Source of the DNA: Symbiodinium natans
Lineage: Eukaryota > Sar > Dinophyceae > Suessiales > Symbiodiniaceae
Assembly (NCBI GenBank): GCA_905221605.1
Contig: CAJNDS010002119.1
Location: forward strand, 585,001-640,000
Direction: 5' to 3'
DNA length: 55,000 bases
The notes beneath the pieces were generated by a model, which saw nothing but the letters and a program-made list of their open reading frames with translations, searched no databases and was not told where the DNA came from. This document shows, in pieces, positions 1 to 12,308 of the stretch. Numbering within the stretch: position 1 is the stretch's first letter; each line of letters starts with the position of its first letter. Made by a program: the position numbers and the translations under genes.

Positions 1-769
1 GCAGATCGTGTGCTGAAGCGCGATAAGCCTCGGCAGCCTTTATTTTGTGCAATCGCCCAAATTATGGTAACACGCTCCTTCAGCCATGATGCCTGGAAGT
101 GCAGAATTAAATTATTACATATCTTCCCGCTGCCTGCAGCGCCGTTACAGCTCTCAGGAAGAAATAATTACACAGCGCTCCCCTGCACAGATCGCGGCCA
201 TTCGCCCACGACATGACCTGGATCACATCAAGCTTGGCTGAGACAGGATCGGGGGCTTAGATGGTTTTGAGATGCTAGGTCTCGGAAGAGAAGCCCCGGG
301 CCTGAAGTTCGAAAGCCATGAAATTCCTGAAGCCGGCAGCCGTAGCATCTGTTCGAAAGGACTGGACTTGCTCTACAACAAGGCGAGTGGGTTTGGGCTT
401 TCGGGCTTCGGGGTCGGCATCGGGCTTTTAGACGTCTGAGGCCTTGGCTTTTGCTGCGAAGGCGCTTGGACTTTGTGAAGGGCTGAAGCAGCTTCTGTAG
501 GGCATTCAATCAAGGTCGAAGGTGCCTGTTTTCCTGGAATCTCTTGGCCAAGGCCTCCAGGTTTTGTTGAACGCAGGTCAGTTACCTATTTTGTGGAATG
601 ACCTGGAAGAAGCGGAGTGAGCAACCCAGCGTCGAGAACCGGTCACGACCGTTTCCTCACTGCCCACGCTGTTCCATTCTCTGCAGTTGCTAGCTCGCCA
701 CTCGCCACGCCCTGACTTTGTTTGAAGTGCCCCCGAGACGTTTCAATCTCCACGTAGGGCACGGCTGCG
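1..769. other. No gene recognised
   Basis: I see no convincing coding segment, RNA gene or transposon here. Short open frames on both strands have no recognisable motif. Confidence 0.4.
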
Positions 770-860
770 TAGCTCCAGGTGCGCGACCTCTCCGTGGATG
801 TGGCGGTGGAGGAGCTCGATGATGTGCGAATGCTCCGGCTGCGAAAGGAGGTGCCTTTGA
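770..860 (+). CDS. Exon-like segment, unknown protein
   Basis: The frame through 779 reads VRDLSVDVAVEELDDVRML, an acidic/hydrophobic alternation typical of a helical coding exon, and is rich in GAG, GTG and CTC codons. It follows a TAG/CTCCAG context that could be a splice acceptor. It then runs into a purine-rich GGGGAGGG stretch that is probably not coding. No family was recognised and no partner exon could be phased to it. Confidence 0.2.
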
Positions 861-3800
861 GGGGACGAGGGGACGAGGGGGGAGGGGGAGGGAGGGGGGA
901 AAGAGGAGAACAGAAATGCAAGGCTGATTGCGTTCATGGTGGCACTGCGCTCAAAAGGCATGACGCTGGTCCCAAACCCTAAACCACCATGCCGTAAGCC
1001 CGCGCAGGCCCCCCGAAATCGGTCAAGCCCTAGTCTTCGAGCTGGCAGAGACGTGGAATTTTCGTGCTTATAGAGACAATGAGCAATTCAGAGGTGTCGT
1101 CATCACGCTGGCATCGCCCACACCCTTAGGAACGGGGCCGAGCCCTAACACCCGGAGCGTTGGAACCGCGACATTTCGCCGGCAGCTGCCACGCATTCGC
1201 ATGCTGGAACGCAGGTATGCCCTCTGATCTTGTGGCTGGAGCTCGCCTACGTCCTGAGCTGCGGGCTCAGTTACTGGAGTGTTACTGTCTTGGTGAAGAC
1301 ACCGAAACCCCTGAGCTCTGCAAGCAAAGAGAGATTCGGTTCCGTGCTCGTTCATGGATAAGCCGCGACTGCCTGGCACAGTTTGTCTACGCTTATTCTG
1401 CCGATATGCGGAAGGCCAGGCACTTTGTATTACTATATGCTATGCTTTCTGGAGGTCTAGGTGCCGGACGTTCTTGCGGGGGTTGGGAAGTTTTATCTCA
1501 AGGGTTCCGCCCATTGACCTGAAACCTTTCCCTGACACTTAAGCCACCGCTTAATCCCGACCCAGCCAGCACCAGGGACAAGTGACCGGAGGGGTCGACG
1601 ATGTAAGGGCATATTTTCAAATTTTCAAGTTGTTCAAGTTTTTGGGCTTTTGCCGTGCGGTGCTGTCCTGGCACACACAGAAGTTGAGTTTGCTGTTAGC
1701 AATACACAGAGCAGATTGCGATATTGTCACACATGCCAAGGGCAGAGGAGCTGATGTGCCGTTATTTTCCAGCGAATCTATAGCACCTCAGGAGCAGTGG
1801 ATGCCCTTGACAACGCTCAAGTCAAAGCGTGTGCCTACAGAATTGTCCCGACGTTTAGGTTGTGCATTATGTGCGTTCCGTCCATGTACATAGCTCGATT
1901 CAAAAGGCTAAGTGTTTGGGTGTGAGTGTGCTCGGGTCTTTGGTATGCAGGTGCTTCAAGAGCACCCCAAACTCGCCCCTGAAAAGCCTAAAGCCCCTAA
2001 CTTCTCTGGGGACTCTTACTAGCCCTTGTTATTCTTGCGTCGTTTTTGGAGCACTCAGCCCCAAGCCGAAAGCCTACAAACTCCAAAGCCAGCAAGGTCC
2101 GGAATTCGACCTCATCCGCTGGAATGGGGCCCTGGCTAAGGCCACAAGCTCAGGGCTTTGGGGCTTCAGGGCTCAGTGCCATACCTCTAGACTCGTGCCT
2201 TGGGAGGTGCTCAGGTTCTGGGCTCTGATTCCTCAGATCTTACCGAGGTCTTTGGCACGATCAAGCTGCCGGCTGCTGTGCGATGCCCAGAAGTCACGGA
2301 TGTTGCGGCGATTCGCAGCTTCTGCGAAACAGCCCAAAGCAGAAACTTCTTGTGGGGGAGGGTTGCGAAGCATCCTGACTCTGCCGGACTAAATGATGTC
2401 TCGACGGCAGCGCTGACGGTTTCGGCAGGTTTGTATATATGAGGTGGAGATGCAGAAGGCTGGAGATGGCATAAAATCAAAGTTCTTGGCTTCCTTTGGT
2501 ATGGGAAATCTAATTCGCGAAGCCCAGATAGAATGCAGCCGAGGTCTTGATGCGAATGAACATTAGCAGGCGCGCTGGCCATCCAAATCCAGAGGAAGTC
2601 CCAGGTTTAAGGGTTGGGTTCGCAGGTTTGCTTGAGTTTTAGGGTTTTTTGAGGGTTTGGCATTCGGGGTTTGGGGGGGGCCCGGGCACCGCTGAGGCTG
2701 TGCGTCTTCGGAAGCTTGAGTTTTGTGTCAGATATGCCGCAGCACGGATGGATGGGTTCAAGGTTGTTTGTGGCCGATCTGTGCGCTTGGATTTGAGGGT
2801 ATAGTGTATAGGGCCTATCAATAGGCCTATAGGGCTTTGGCTTTGGAGTTTAGGGTCTGGAAGGCTCAGGCAAAGAGATCCACAGGCAGCTATGTCGGTT
2901 TGTGGTTATTTTGCGGTTACAACGGTTATACCTCTGAATGTGTTTGCGCACGTGTTACTGGGCAGCCTGGCATAACGTCTCCACAGAGCCACCCACACAG
3001 CGCCTCAACAGATTCGGAGCCCTTCTGCAGGCTGCGGCACATGGCTGGAGCCGGCAAGCTGCAGGTCGCTGGGACTCTAGATCTTCCAGCTTTTGTAATT
3101 TGTTTTTACCCTTTTTGGGGGGTTAGGAGCCCTGGTATTCCGATGTAACTATATGCAACTGAAAATATCAGGATTGCATTTTGGGTTGGGCGTAACGAAG
3201 CGCAGGGCTTGGTACTACCTGGTACCGTGGTACCTAGAGGCCCACGAATCCTAACCCCCCCCCCCCCCAGCCCAACAAAGATCCCCAAAGGCCCTTTAAC
3301 CCACCCAGAGTCCATTTTGGAGAAACCTCGGTTCTTCACGTGGCCCGCAGATACAGCATGATAGGATTGCCTGGCCTCAGAGATTTAGAGTTTTGGATTG
3401 AAGTTTAGGGCTTATACTGCCAAACTGCTGCGGTTTACTTCTCATGCGGGGACATCTCGTTGCTGCCACCATGGCCAGAGCAAGAATCATCGACCATAGC
3501 CTTCTTGCTACTTGCCATGAAAGGGACCACCCACCTTTGCAAGTCAGGACTCGGAAGACCGCCCGGAGGCCAGCGCTCGCTGGTTTTGGCTTTATAGGCT
3601 CCCGGCTCATCGATTCGGAGATGTGCTAGACAAAGACTAGGTCCGTTGAGGTTTGAGGGCGTCGAGGTCTCGCGCATGGAGCTTGGGCTCTTTAAGCCCT
3701 GTGAGGCCAGGATGGACCCAGACCCCTGAAATCCTCCGAGCAAGTAAGAGCTTGGCGACACTTGGGACTAGTACTCTACAGCGGCGGTTAGCGCCTAAAC

Positions 3801-4652
3801 AAGCAGCTAAAACCCAGCCGCCGCACCCTTAAAAAACAGTAATTCTGCTCTTGAGTTCGGTGACCCTGGGACCTTGCCGTGAGGACTTTGTGTCGTGGAT
3901 GTGGCCGCTCGCCCTGCATCGGGTGCTGGTGGCGCCCAAGACAGCCTCCCAGGCTGGCTCTGAAAGAAGGGAAAGCTGTTCGGGGGCTGAAACATGTAGG
4001 GTTTGTGAGAGTTTGGGATGTCTTTTGGGACGTCTTTTGGGAGCGGCGGCATCTTGAAGCTTGAGTAAGCCAGTCAGGGTCCCTTCCTCCGCTGCTCTCC
4101 CCGAGCTCCTTTACCGAATGCACCCACCCTGCAAAGGCCACGTTGGCAGCTGCGATGCACGGAGCAGGCAAGGAGCCATTGAGGAGCATGCAGAACATGC
4201 GGTCTTCAAAGGTGGCACAAGGCGCCGAGCTTTGTCTCACCTATCTCCCTCAGAGCACCCCCCCGCTTTCCTGAAAGTGCCGCGAAGTCGTAAGCCTCCT
4301 GAGGTTCCTGAGGTTCCTGAGCTTCCTAGATCCCTCGAGGCCTGATGGAGGAGGGCGTCGCCACACTGCGCCAAAAGGGCCGAGCACTGCAGGCCAGGGC
4401 ATGGAGCAGATCACGATAAAGGAGCCTGTTGAAGGAACTAGCAAGGGTACACTTCTGAACTCTTAAGGTGATTACGTAGTATGTGGCTTTGTTGAGCCTT
4501 GCTTGGCCAGGCCTTAAACGTCATACTTTTTGCTACAGGCTACTGGCAGCGTGCGGCATCGGCCTTGACAGTTAGAGAACGATTCGAATTCATTCTTCGC
4601 TCCATCGGTCTTCTTGGGAGTCGTTTGAGCTTCGAGGTATTTGGTCATGCAG
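861..4652. other. Mostly non-coding; scattered weak open frames
   Basis: Nothing is firmly callable. Weak coding-like stretches exist near 1335-1455 (+) and near 3450-3540, where both strands read plausibly. A homopolymer C run lies at 3255-3268. Much of the rest is built of short diverged words such as CCTGAAGCC and GGGGCTTT, common through the whole window. Confidence 0.35.
3255..3268. repeat. Poly-C tract (14 nt)
   Basis: An uninterrupted run of 14 C, one of several long C or G homopolymers in the window. Confidence 0.9.
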
Positions 4653-4741
4653 CAGCCAGCCCTCCTTCCCGTCCCCTTCGCTCCCCCTCGGCAGAAAGAG
4701 CACTTCGCAGCCGTGGAGCTGGAGTTCGAAAAGGCCGCGAT
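4653..4741 (+). CDS. Exon-like segment, unknown protein
   Basis: The sequence after GGTCATGCAG reads QPALLPVPFAPPRQKEHF and then AAVELEFEKAA, with GAG/GTG/CTG codon rhythm. It is bounded by CAG on the left and GTAGGG on the right, so it looks like an 89-nt internal exon. It could belong to a + strand gene upstream of the J-domain gene, but that gene has its own ATG, so a link is unproven. No family was recognised. Confidence 0.3.
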
Positions 4742-5284
4742 GTAGGGGGCATCTGTAGTATGGTATAGTATGGATCAACATTTGTTTTTCTGTGTTGACT
4801 GCTTCTTCAATCGTTATTCTCATTGGAAGTCCTGTTAAGTGTCAGCGTCGTGGTTTTCTCGCAGAATTATTTTAGGATGGGGCCGAAGCCACTAAAGTCA
4901 GAATGCCGAAATCATGCCCTGTCTATACAATAACTGCAGGGGCTGAAGCCCGGCAAATTTTCTATAGCCTTGATCTGTGCTCAGGAGTTCGACGAAGGAA
5001 AGCAGGCGGATGACTTACTTCCAGTATCATCGCATGTGTTGAAGGTGGATACTCCGCCGAGGTCAATCAGCCGCGTGTCAATAAATCTGTAAAGACTGGA
5101 CAAGCTATGGTCTTCCTTGTTTGCTCCGGCATACGGCTCGCCACGGACAGAGTATACTCAACGAATTCCTGCTTCATAGCATTGTCCTTGTTCGAATCTC
5201 TCAACCCAGTGATGATGCAGCTTGTGCGGCTCAAGTCCAAAGCTATCAGACATGTGATTTGGCAGGCTTATCGCCTCCCCACAA

Positions 5285-5970
5285 ATGGGTAGGCTGCTAA
5301 GTCTACACGGTGCTGCACCGGGGGCCCCAACTTGTCCTACTGAGGCCACGCGCGTCTTCGAAATGCAGCAGCTGCAACTGGTCCAGCAGATCCTTCAAGC
5401 ACAGGATCCCTCGACATTCTGAAGCTCGGGAGGAATGCTGGCAGCGCAGACGCCAGGAAGGCTTACCGCCAGCTGGCGGTGAGGGTGCATCCTGACAAAA
5501 ACTCTGCCCCTGGAGCAAGCGAGGCATGCAAGCGTCTGTCTGCTGCATGGGAAGCTGTGAATAATGCAGAGACCACGGACGACTCAGAAGCTGGTTGCTG
5601 CGCAAACTGCGGCTGGTTCCAGCGAGATGATGTGTTTTGCGGCGGCTGCGGCCAGCACTGGGACAGCTGCCATCGAGTTCAGGCGTTCGGAGAAGGCCCC
5701 ACGAAGAGAAGCCAAGGTGCTGCAGCCATAAACGGAGATGTACCTAAGAAGGTCCGAAGCCGGTCGCCTGCCTACATGAGGGAGTCGACCTGCCTCCGCT
5801 GGAGGAGGCATGCAGCAGTGAGGAAACGCGCATGGACATGCGATAAGCATCCGTGCCGCGGATTGGCTCTCCTTGGCGGCTGCCACTGTCACTGGCACGC
5901 CAGCGACGAGGAAAAGTCCGTGGCACGCAGGCTCCGTGACGAGCACAAGGCGAAAGCCAAAGCCAAGTAG
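5285..5970 (+). pseudogene. J-domain (DnaJ-like) / zinc-ribbon protein gene, frameshifted
   Basis: An ATG at 5285 opens a frame (MGRLLSLHGAAPG...) that runs through a Q/L-rich helix ending ILQAQDP and then hits TGA near 5420. In the next frame the sequence continues directly as DILKLGRNAG, ARKAYRQLAVRVHPDKN and SAAWEAV, a J domain with the HPD motif at 5488-5496. That motif stimulates Hsp70 ATPase. J domains commonly read DP(F/Y)-x-IL-x-L at this point, and one missing T in CCCTCGACATT near 5408-5412 would account for the break. After the J domain come two CxxC pairs (CANC and CGGC, about 5599-5650), like a zinc ribbon. A basic tail with further Cys/His ends KAKAKAK and TAG at 5968-5970. No intron is visible in the 686 nt. 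It is either a decaying (perhaps retroposed) copy or a sequencing error in a live gene. The J domain is near certain; the pseudogene status is less so. Confidence 0.7.
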
Positions 5971-6798
5971 CAAAAGTGCGGAAATGGCTGCACGTTGATT
6001 TAGTATTAAATCTTACCGAAAGATGCCGAAAGCATCCAAGAATCATCTCAAGGCTGAAGAAGCCAACTCCTAATCCGGACGGCAGTTGCTTAGCCGTTGA
6101 GCTGAGGATGTGGGCAAAGTGTCTGTGGCCACCATTATGGCCATCCTGTCCAAGACGAGGAGTTCACGGATGCCGTGAAAGCTAGATCCACTAGATCCAC
6201 TAGATGCGCTAAAGCATTTAGCAGTCATCATAGTAAACTTTTGCACACCTGCAGCATAGGGCTTTAGCGTGAGGTTGGAATCCCAGCGTGCTGACCAGCC
6301 TGCTTGCTCAATCTGTGTCAGGTCAGACTAGAGAATCGCTGTAGCGACCGAAGGTGAACCGCAATTTAAATCCTGAACCCGGCATGTTGCATCAGGAACG
6401 TCTTCGGTGCATCCAGCACACGCGCTCTGCTGCAGGCCCCCGCAAAGTTGCGAAATCAGGGTGCGTGCTTCGATTTTCGGGCCACTATACCCCAAAACAG
6501 CAAGAATCCTTTTTCAAGGAGCCACCAAAAATGGTACCGGGTACTGTTCTCTGTGAGGGGTGGATGCTGTGGGGGACACTTGAGTAGTTTGGGGCTGTGA
6601 GATATGACGTGATAAAAACTATGCTTGACTTCTGAGCAAGCAGCTCTGATACAGTAGCTGGGAGTATGGCCTTCCAGATGACGTGAGCATCATATACCAC
6701 CTATTGTACCCGTGTTTCCTTTCTCACCAGACCCCTGAGCTCTAGGCCCTGAGCCATACACAGGAGCCAGACATACTCAGCCTCATCGGTCTATGCGA

Positions 6799-6802
<4 letters not shown>

Positions 6803-6878
<76 letters not shown>
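6803..6878. repeat. (GT)38 microsatellite
   Basis: 38 uninterrupted GT units. The matching open frames (CVCVCV / THTHTH) are artefacts. Confidence 0.97.
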
Positions 6879-6879
<1 letters not shown>

Positions 6880-8609
6880 ATAACTGTCGAGGCGCGGCGC
6901 ATCCTCCGCAGAAAGCAGGCCGTGGCGGGTGCGACGGCTTCGAAATTCGGGTTGACTTGGGCATGAAGGGCTACTGTAGAGGCTTACAAGGTACAAGGGT
7001 GTGGGCTCGAGGGGTTTATGCGTGATGGTTGTTCATGGCCTCCTCGTCCTGTTTCAGCAGTTGATGTTAGGCTCGGGCTCTACTCACGTCTGCTGCTTTG
7101 GCGTGGTTAGATCGAACAGAGGTTTTTTTCCGGAGCCCGAAGAAAGTATTCAGAAGTCTCTTGGGATCTCCGGGGATGTGGCAGCGGTGCAGGTCCAGGT
7201 TCATGAGCTCTAGATCTTGGGGGGTCTCGATCATGATTCATGCCTTGAATCATATCACACCTTTCCAGTGCGCACCGGCGTTTGCTTAGGGAGTTCTTGT
7301 TGCTGCCACACTTCTGCTGTAAAGCTCAAATCTCACTTTGAAAGCTCCCAAGCAAAGATTCCCAAACAGTCCTTTGCAATCCTCACAAAACCAGCTTCGG
7401 CCCTCCCACACGGCACCCAAAGTTGGTTTGGTAGAGGTGTTCCTCTACTTGCGGCGGCTGCACAGCAGCATCGCTCCTCGCAGACAGGGGAGGGGCTTGG
7501 GGGAACCTGGATTGGGCATGTAAAGGTCTCCTTGAGGAGGGCCGTGTTCCGTTAATTTCGGGGGGTTTGAAAACATTTTGGGGTTTGTTTAAAGAGGGCT
7601 TTCTGCGGCACGCTTTGAGGGGCTGTGAATTACGTGGCGAGGGCGATCTCCAGGGTTGGGACCTGCAGCCACAATTGCAAGGCTGCGGGTCCGACAGGCC
7701 AGGGTTGCTTCGTCCCATGTTTTTCATTGCGGCGTACAGTGGAGCTGCTTTGGTTCATGTCCTGTCTATCGAGTATCGAGGTAGAGCAGGATGATCGCAG
7801 GCCCCGCAGGCCCAGCCCAACAACGGCCCTGGTGCAAGAAGATGCTGCCTGAACTGGGGCTATGCGAACTGCCGCTGGGACGGCTACAGTGCTACAGGAA
7901 CCGTCCTCCCATGCAACAATACAATAAATTGGCCTTCAGGTTCTTGAGACGACGGAGGAGAGCCCAACACGGCACGGCTGGCGCCTCGTTCATCTGCTGT
8001 GCTTAGGAAGCCCAAAGACGATTTTCCCCCGCAGTGGATACCCCTACCGCCCCTACCCGATCCTTGGACCTTAAGGCCGTAGATCCCAAGAGCCACTGAA
8101 GCTGCAGGTAATTCTGAGGGCTCGGAGTCCGAGGCCACGGAGGAAAGCCCTTGGGAGGCATTGAGGATCTTGAGGCTTGGGTTGATGCTCAAGGTTTCCT
8201 GCCCCCCAACGTGCTTGGGGTTTGGATTCTCCGGACTCTACGCCGTTTTGGGTCCCGGTTGGGTGAGTTGGGTGTGCACGTGTCCAGTGAAGATTGTATG
8301 CTTCGAGGGTGCTGGTTAATGATGAGCTTAGTTCGTGGCACCCAATAGCTCAGGGCCCTTTTTTTCTTCTGTTTGGCGCCGTACCTTGCCGAGGCAACAG
8401 CGAGCAAGCTGAGGAGATGCAGGAGACCTCGCGCATGCCCTCCACCCATGCTCCTGAACGCGTCTGAACTCGCCTGAGCGCCAAGTCTTAAGGCGGCATC
8501 GTGAGCTCTCGGGGTTCAGAGGCCTGGAATGTTCACGTGTGACGGTGCGAGCGTGCCCAGTGAACATCCTCCAAGAGCTTCGAAGACCCTGAGCCAGCTC
8601 GAACGCAGC

Positions 8610-8777
8610 CATGTTGCATTTGCTCGGCAACCGCGGCTGATGAAACCCTCAACTCAAACCTCGTACATAGCCCACGCAAAGCATGCGGAGGAGGACCCCA
8701 CTGATGAGGACCTCATGATCCACGCGTGGAACTCAGACATTATAGAAGTGTGTACAACCCCGAACGAACGGCGTTGA
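8610..8777 (+). CDS. Exon-like segment, unknown protein
   Basis: The frame reads RQPRLMKPSTQTSYIAHAKH followed by AEEDPTDEDLMIHAWNSDII and ends NERR-stop. Its acidic, low-repeat composition differs from neighbouring junk frames. There is no splice-phase partner and no recognised family. Confidence 0.18.
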   Translation, partial: HVAFARQPRLMKPSTQTSYIAHAKHAEEDPTDEDLMIHAWNSDIIEVCTTPNERR

Positions 8778-11678
8778 GGGCAGGTTTGCTTGGCAAGCTC
8801 AGGTGTAATTTCTCTTTCCCACCCCCTAGTCCAAAGCCTGCGTTCCGACCCGACCGCAACCACTTACTGGTAAAGCCCAGTCGTCCTATCACTCTACAGC
8901 AGCCCTTTTCTCCTTATGAGCCTTACAACAGCCCGAAAAACCCTTCTTGAAAAAGTAAGCACCCTCTGTCAAAGGCTCCCTTCGAGCCTCTGTCGGACGA
9001 TCAACGCTACCCCCTCTCCGGGCTGACAATCATCAAGGCAAGCTGTCTTAGGGGCTTTTTCGGGGCCTTTATAGGGGCTTTGTAGGGCTTCGTAGGGCTT
9101 TATAGGGCTTTGGATCCAGGTGGTACCTTTCTTTGGCTTTCAGGACGACTCATAATTCAGGGTTCAGGCGGCTACAGTTTCACGGTGGGGTTGCTGAGTG
9201 TCCCAGTGTTCAGCTGGAAGGTTTTGAGGGAATGCACACCCCGATGACACACTATGACCTGTCCAGGTACTTGGCCACTTCCGTGAGTATGTCCACTTCT
9301 CTCAGATGGCGTTGATGTCGATTCAGGCCCGTCAGGGGCACTCGGCTTAGAGCATTAAAAGGTTGCCAGAGGCAGTTTGAGCAAAGACTCAGGCCGCTAG
9401 TGGGTGCCTTTACGGGAACAGTACGAGATCAACAAGGCGATCCCCTCCCCAATATTTAACGCCCCCCGCCGGCACCATCCCCCTGATCATATTCCCAATG
9501 ATACCTACGGGGTACTCTAGGGGGTTTAAATATTGGCGGCACACCGCTGGATCTTTACCTTGTTCCAAAGTGTAGGCCTGTGTATCCTCTTCTCCATCGC
9601 CCTGAATACAGTGCCGTGGCGTCTTTCGGATGGAAGGAAGGCACACGTGCAGAGCAAGACAAGAGATGCCAGAAAGAGAGCCATCTTTCGCTTTGCCCTT
9701 CAGGTGCTGGGGGTGATGGTGCGCTCGGCCTGAAGCCCAGATTTCGTGGAGCTCTTGAAGGCCTCTCAAGTGGACGCCTCTTGTCATGTCTTCCTAGCCA
9801 GCTGAAGAGGATGCAGTCCCAAAGCGCAGGAGCCCGCGGCTCCTGTAGCCACCAAATCAGGCCCAGACCCAAATCCCAAATCCTGCTCTAGCACCCCACG
9901 ACTTTCCTGAGCATTCCTGAGTCCTGAGTTAAAGCCCAAGCCTTCCCCGAGAATCACCTTGCTTGCCACCCTAAACTCTACATCCTGCACTGAAACCTCA
10001 ACCTGCGAACCTTGCGACCCCTAATAAGTCCTAAATCCGCGCCCCAGGCCATCCGCCTCAACAACAAGGCGAGCACCTCCATCACCTCGCGCAGCCGGTC
10101 CCCGACAACGAAGCGAGCTCAGGGGGCTTAGGTTCTTTTACGAAGAAAGCTCGGAGAGTTTTTTTGAATTGCGCTACTATTGTTGCTATTGTTTTTGGTT
10201 TTCTTACCTGGGTTTGGCTTTGCTGGTCGGGGGCGGGGGGGTGGCGTGTGAGGTGTCTATGACCTCCGGCTCTTTGGTTAGGAAGAGAATGGGAGAGGGA
10301 GGGAGAGAGTGAGACCCTGACACACCTTGAAGTAGCCAGCTGGACTCGCAAAGGGAGGAGGCCGAACCGATGGCAACCCAGCAGGGCTTTTGTGGATGCG
10401 AGCATTGGTTCTCCTTTGCAGTCCCAAAAGCAAAGTTTCCGAAACCAGAAAGGCGGGAGCGGGAGCGGGGGGGGACGACGTTGCTGGGGCGAACCACCGT
10501 AGCCCCACGAAAGAAAGAAACAAGGAAAGAAAGTGTGCATGCGCTGCGCTTCCGAGCCGGTTAATGGGTCTGAAAGCAAGCGCGCCGTGGGGTCAAAGCC
10601 ATGTTGAAGCTTGAGGGAGTCGAGGGGTTCGGGTTGGGGCTCGGTTTTCAGAGGATTGCGATGCAAACCCTGGAATTGAAACTTTCAAGCGCGAAGCTGC
10701 ACAAGCGAAACCGAGCGAAGGTCGGCCACGGTTATAGAGCAGGCGCGAGAGCGAGCCCTTTCGGAGCTCGCTGCGTTGGGTGGAGGGTCTTGGAGCTTGG
10801 GCTTTTTGATTCCGGGGCAGGCGTTATGACAATTTGATTCCAAGCATGTCCACGGAGCGCAGGTTCTCCCAAGATCATGGCCACAAGACTTGTAGATTTT
10901 TGAGGGTGAGCCTCTGATCCTCAGCCGCAAGCCAGGTCATGCTGCGCAACGGCTTCATCGAGTCAGCCATGCGGGCGCTCTACCGCCCGGCCCTTCAGTG
11001 GTTCAGGGATGCTTGAAGAGCAGCGGCCTGCGTGGTCTGCATCTGCAGTGTTACTTCAGTTTCTTTCTTCAGTTGTTGAAAGCGCTCAATCCTCTCTGCT
11101 TCAGGATTGAGGTCGTGTGTCGGAGGACTTAAGTAGGCTTCGCCTTATGACCCCGCTGAGTGCTAGGTTGGGACCATGAAAACCTGATTGGCAGTTCGAA
11201 GGTCTGCACTGCAGCCCACCAAGTTTCCATCCCGAACTTCGCCCGCAGTCCTAGAACGGCCCACGCCCGGCTATAGCGTACCACCTTGGCCCCACTCTTA
11301 ACTCTGAGCTACTGTTCGGCTTCCATCCCGTTCCCCCGCTGTGCTCCAGGCCACGCAGGCACTCCGGAAATCTGCCGCGAGGCGCTGCTTGGGGCAGATT
11401 CGGGGAAATGCTCGAATAGGCTCTCAACACTCCGAGGCATCGAAGAAGCCCCTAAACTCCCTGAACTTCTTTGAAGTCACGCCTCGAAAGACTGCGAGCA
11501 GATATTATAGAAGGGTTACCTTTCACGGTTGGTCGACCAAAATCGGGGGGTTTTGGGCGAGTTTGAAGAGCTCTTAGCAGCTTTCGCAGCCTAAGGCACC
11601 CAGGCTCCAGGGTTGCAGAAACGAACCTCGAAGCAGCCTTAGAGCAGTTTAAGGAGGCACGATCTTGGAAATGACAAG

Positions 11679-11945
11679 ATGAGCAAGAAGATAGAGCTTG
11701 ACATTCTGTGAGTGGACCAGGTCTTGCTGTTGCTGAAGTACCTCGCTGCAGCCCCAGTGGATGCTAAGGCCGCCAGGGGATCTAATGGCTGCCCCAAGGA
11801 ACCAAAGGCTTGGTCCACCGCACGGCACACCGAGCTGAAGAGGATCGCCGGGAAATTTGAGGGTCGCAAACTACACGGAACCCAAAGAGGGACAAATAAA
11901 AGAGGCGCGCGAGCAGACTGGCAGAAGCATGGCGCGGCTGCCTGA
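11679..11945 (+). pseudogene. Coding-like segment interrupted by an in-frame TGA
   Basis: One frame reads MSKKIELDIL, then TGA at 11709-11711, then VDQVLLLLKYLAAAPVDAKA, then a long Lys/Arg-rich continuation to a stop at 11943-11945. Both sides of the TGA have the composition of real protein. The simplest reading is a CGA-to-TGA change in a decayed gene; an intron covering the stop is the alternative. Just upstream (about 11620-11668) another frame reads LEAALEQFKEARSWK, which suggests a second frame break. It lies some 200 bp before the spliced UBL/RING gene and could be its relative or an older exon. No family was recognised. Confidence 0.3.
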
Positions 11946-12153
11946 TGTAGGCCCAAAGTATGAGGCTGAATACGGTCTGGGGCTTCGGTGCTGGGTTTGG
12001 GGCTCAGATTACACTTTTCCACTTCAATTTAAACACTTGACCTAGGTAGTAGAGGCTTTACAGTGGTAGCCTCGTCAGAGCAAACAGCCCGAGATTGGGA
12101 ACCCCCTTCCTGTGCTGGCTTGTGTTCTCCACCCTAAACCCTGAACGCTACAG

Positions 12154-12308
12154 CGATATGGTTCGATCAGGGAGCCTTCCTTCGTGGACCCTCAGGTGCA
12201 GGACGACATGGACCACTGCGAGAGTGGCAAGGCAGGAGACAGGGCGACTAAAAAAGTGGGATTGAGGATTCTAAACATTGCGCTTCTTCCCTGGAAACGA
12301 AATCGCAG
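12154..12308 (+). CDS. Probable exon A of the Tpt1N-UBL-RING gene
   Basis: After an AACGCTACAG acceptor the frame reads RYGSIREPSFVDPQVQDDMD and continues HCESGKAGDRATKKVG to LLPWKRNR. The right edge is a consensus donor, CAG|GTGAGT at 12309. The exon ends with two bases of a codon and the next predicted exon (12442) starts with the third, so splicing keeps the frame. An internal ATG lies at 12208; the true start may be further upstream. The segment has no recognised domain. Confidence 0.45.

Larger units (their letters stand above)
5971..11610. other. Largely non-coding, repeat-containing interval
   Basis: It holds a long GT microsatellite at 6803-6878 and many diverged TTTAGGG-like words (for example 9050-9115 and 9990-10040). 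A weak coding-like + frame at about 8610-8777 contains AEEDPTDEDLMIHAWNSD. I saw no other supportable gene or RNA. Confidence 0.35.

Noticed and set aside
5150-5215. tRNA-like box B (GTTCGAATC)
   Set aside because: Flanks do not form a T-arm stem and no acceptor or D arm is seen. Similar words at 12158, 35400 and 42776 also fail.
5228-5235. GGCTCAAG upstream of the J-domain gene as a relict of the dinoflagellate spliced leader
   Set aside because: Only 8 bases match contiguously and the same octamer occurs at about 18391 in a non-gene context; one or two are expected by chance in 55 kb.
6742-7025. CVCVCV and THTHTH frames
   Set aside because: Translation of the GT microsatellite.
10082-10666. 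194-codon minus-strand open frame
   Set aside because: Low-complexity Ser/Pro/Leu composition spanning a GGGCGGGGGG/GGAGGGAGAG region; no motif.
11709-11711. TGA as a selenocysteine codon
   Set aside because: No SECIS-like structure was identified and the flanks do not resemble a selenoprotein; a nonsense change is simpler.
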